Shown here: positions 46,535 to 48,047 of the stretch, piece after piece | How the letters are laid out: each line of letters begins with the position of its first letter | Position numbering within the stretch: the first letter of the stretch is position 1 | From: Opitutia bacterium Tous-C1TDCM | GTDB lineage: Bacteria; Verrucomicrobiota; Verrucomicrobiia; Opitutales; Opitutaceae | NCBI GenBank assembly: GCA_002288455.1 | Contig: NEUS01000018.1 | Span: 1-48,047 of the forward strand | Reading direction: 5' to 3' | DNA: 48,047 nt | Made by a program: the position numbers and the translations under genes | Notes under the pieces: generated by a model | What the model was told of the DNA's origin: nothing | Database searches by the model: none | The model's input: only the letters and a program-made list of their open reading frames with translations

Positions 46535-47878
46535 ATGCGAATCCCGTTTTTCCAACTTCTGGCGGTTGCTCTGGGCGCGGCGGTCTTGCCGGCGGTACGG
46601 GCGGCTGACGCGCCGCGGCCGAACATCATCTTCATTCTGGCGGACGACCTCGGGCCCGGCGACCTCGGTTGCTACGGCGGCACGCAGGTACCGACGCCGC
46701 GGCTCGACCGGATGGCCGCGGAGGGCACGCGGTTCATGCAGTACTATGCCGCCGCGCCGATCTGTTCGCCGTCGCGCGCGGGACTCATCACCGGCCGGCA
46801 GCCGGCGCGCGCCAATCTCAGCAGTTTCCTGCAAACGAAGAAGGGCAACGCGGGCTGCGAGCAGGCCGACTACCTCGATCCGGCGGCGCCGTCGTTGCCG
46901 CGCCTCCTGCGCGCCGCGGGCTACGCGACGGCTCACATCGGGAAATGGCATCTCGGCGGCGGCCGCGACGTCACCGACGCGCCCAAGTTCGCGGCTTACG
47001 GTTACGATGAGGGCATCGGCACCTACGAGAGCCCGGAACCGCATCCCGATCTCACGGCGACGGCGTGGATCTGGTCGATGCAGGACAAGGTGAAGCGCTG
47101 GGAACGCACGGCGTTCTTCGTCGACCGCACGCTCGATTTCCTCGAGCGCCACCGCGACCGGCCGGCCTTCGTCAACCTGTGGCTCGACGACGTGCACACG
47201 CCGTGGGTGCCGGACGAAGTGTCCGACCGCAAAGACCTGCCGAAGAACTTCCGGCCCGTCATGGCCGAGACCGACCGGCAGATCGGCCGGCTGCTGGACG
47301 AATTGCGTCGCCGGAAACTCGATACGAACACCCTCGTGATTTTCACCAGCGACAACGGCGCGCTGCCGACCTTCGACGGTTCGCGTTCCGCCGGCTTGCG
47401 CGGCAGCAAACTCACGCTGTACGAAGGCGGGATCCGCATGCCGTTCATCGCGCATTGGCCGGGGCGGGTGCCGGCGGGCCGGGTCGACGAGACTTCCGTG
47501 CTCACGGCGTGGGACATGTTGCCGACGCTGGCGGCGTTGGGCGGGGCGGCGTTGCCGGCGGGGACGATATTCGATGGCGCGGACCTGGCCGCGGTGTTGC
47601 GCGGGGAGCAGGCGCCGGCGCGGCCGGACCTGTTTTGGGAGTACGGGCGGAACACCACCACCTTCAAGTATCCCGCCGCCGGCCGGAGCCCGAACCTCGC
47701 GCTGCGCCGCGGGCCGTGGAAGCTGCTCGTCTATGCCGACGGCTCGGGCGCGGAGCTCTACGACGTCGTCGCTGACCGCGCCGAAAGCCGCAACCTCGCC
47801 GCGGCCGAACCGGACCGCGTGCGCGCCATGACCGAGGCCGTGCTGGCCTGGCGGGCGACGTGGGCGAGGAAACCGTGA
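46535..47878 (+). CDS. Secreted sulfatase (type I, formylglycine)
   Basis: A 447-residue sulfatase with a signal peptide (about 1-23, ending VRA). Metal Asp pair in NIIFILADDLGPGD; formylglycine site Cys77 in ICSPSRAGLITGR; GKWHLGGG; FTSDNGALPTFDG; and PFIAHWPGRVPAG. C-S-P-S-R and C-S-P-T-R variants are both normal. The sequence is closer to arylsulfatase A/N-acetylgalactosamine-6-sulfatase-like S1 enzymes than to alkylsulfatases. The start at 46535 is fixed by the signal peptide; its entire 5' leader is the pyrimidine octamer repeat. A heptamer repeat begins 2 nt after its stop, followed by an IS-like end. Confidence 0.9.
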   Translation: MRIPFFQLLAVALGAAVLPAVRAADAPRPNIIFILADDLGPGDLGCYGGTQVPTPRLDRMAAEGTRFMQYYAAAPICSPSRAGLITGRQPARANLSSFLQTKKGNAGCEQADYLDPAAPSLPRLLRAAGYATAHIGKWHLGGGRDVTDAPKFAAYGYDEGIGTYESPEPHPDLTATAWIWSMQDKVKRWERTAFFVDRTLDFLERHRDRPAFVNLWLDDVHTPWVPDEVSDRKDLPKNFRPVMAETDRQIGRLLDELRRRKLDTNTLVIFTSDNGALPTFDGSRSAGLRGSKLTLYEGGIRMPFIAHWPGRVPAGRVDETSVLTAWDMLPTLAALGGAALPAGTIFDGADLAAVLRGEQAPARPDLFWEYGRNTTTFKYPAAGRSPNLALRRGPWKLLVYADGSGAELYDVVADRAESRNLAAAEPDRVRAMTEAVLAWRATWARKP

Positions 47879-47880
47879 GG

Positions 47881-47923
47881 GGCTGTAAGCGGAAAGCTGT
47901 AAGCTATAAGCTGAAAGCTAAAC
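47881..47923. repeat. Heptamer repeat copy 6, 3' of the second sulfatase
   Basis: Six units in the sense strand: GCTGTAA, GCGGAAA, GCTGTAA, GCTATAA, GCTGAAA, GCTAAAC. It starts 2 nt after the sulfatase TGA, and its TAA/TGA triplets fall in several frames. An IS-like end follows immediately. Confidence 0.85.
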
Positions 47924-47925
47924 CC

Positions 47926-48047
47926 TGAGCTTGCCCCGATTTGACGGACACGGGTTGAGGCCAAACAAAGGACTCAACGATGACAAAGCAGCAGCAGCAG
48001 AAGGAAGCCGGGGCGAAGCCCCGGCCCTATGACGAGGCGTTCAAGGC
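47926..48047 (+). mobile_element. Left end of a probable IS3-family element
   Basis: TGAGCTTGCCCCGATTTGAC followed by GGACA resembles IS3-family termini, which begin with TG and often carry a CCCC-rich stretch; it is followed by the start of a transposase-like gene. The right end is outside the window, so the inverted repeat and target duplication cannot be checked. Confidence 0.5.
47980..48047 (+). CDS. Transposase OrfA-like protein, N-terminal fragment
   Basis: Only the first 22 residues and part of the next codon are present: MTKQQQQKEAGAKPRPYDEAFK. The R-x-Y-x-x-x-F-K segment is how many IS3-family OrfA helix-turn-helix proteins begin. AAGGA lies about 8 nt upstream of the ATG, a Shine-Dalgarno of the ordinary kind that most other genes in the window lack, consistent with foreign origin. 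The fragment is short, so the family call is tentative. Confidence 0.5.
   Translation, partial: MTKQQQQKEAGAKPRPYDEAFK

Noticed and set aside
48010-48027. GGGGC-GAA-GCCCC palindrome near the right edge as a terminator
   Set aside because: It lies within the start of the transposase-like reading frame, has no T-run, and is explained by GC-rich Gly/Ala/Pro codons.

Overview
The window is GC-rich, densely coded bacterial DNA. It most resembles a Verrucomicrobiota genome of the Opitutales/Opitutaceae type. This is inferred from gene content: a Bacteroidetes-like long PurF, a single-chain PurL, TonB receptors with a FecI/FecR-type regulator pair, secreted sulfatases, and Tat- or Sec-exported Gfo/Idh/MocA oxidoreductases and TIM-barrel sugar isomerases. 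No rRNA, tRNA or CRISPR array was recognised, and no gene-free stretch exceeds 300 bases.

Layout. (1) 1-8.6 kb is a rhamnose region. On the minus strand lies an L-rhamnose-type ABC transporter (rhaT-rhaP-rhaQ-rhaS), followed by an SGNH esterase; rhaA diverges from it and is followed by a secreted TIM-barrel protein. Between the two permeases sits a GxxExxY-family gene with a PD-(D/E)xK-like signature, bounded by imperfect terminal inverted repeats. (2) 8.7-12.5 kb holds cardiolipin synthase, an FAD-linked oxidase and a secreted alpha/beta hydrolase. (3) 12.7-20 kb is a purine block, purL (minus) diverging from purF-purM (plus). (4) 20.2-27.3 kb holds a tricorn-like protease, then a tight four-gene sugar operon: HPS/KGPDC-like aldolase/decarboxylase, medium-chain dehydrogenase, SDR and TIM-barrel isomerase. 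(5) 27.5-35.7 kb (minus) is a surface-signalling uptake unit: ECF sigma, FecR, an STN-bearing TonB receptor and a second paralogous receptor. (6) 36-40.4 kb is a translationally coupled redox operon: exported FAD oxidoreductase, ApbE-like flavin transferase, membrane-anchored flavodoxin-like protein and a small probable b-type cytochrome membrane protein. (7) 40.4-47.9 kb holds a Tat-exported Gfo/Idh oxidoreductase and TIM-barrel isomerase, an amidohydrolase and two sulfatases. (8) The right edge is probably the left end of an IS3-like element.

Taken together the region is built for uptake and stepwise dismantling of plant or algal carbohydrate (rhamnose, sulfated or modified sugars) beside housekeeping purine synthesis.

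The most unusual signal is a family of imperfect 7-nt tandem repeats. Six intergenic copies begin at, or within about 25 nt of, a stop codon. Read on the sense strand of that gene they are purine-rich (roughly G-Y-T-G-A-R-A), so several place TGA in all three frames. A related copy is inserted in frame inside purL. A second signal is the GxxExxY unit with inverted repeats inside the rhamnose transporter operon. A third is that most start codons are preceded by a pyrimidine-rich tract and not by a Shine-Dalgarno sequence.
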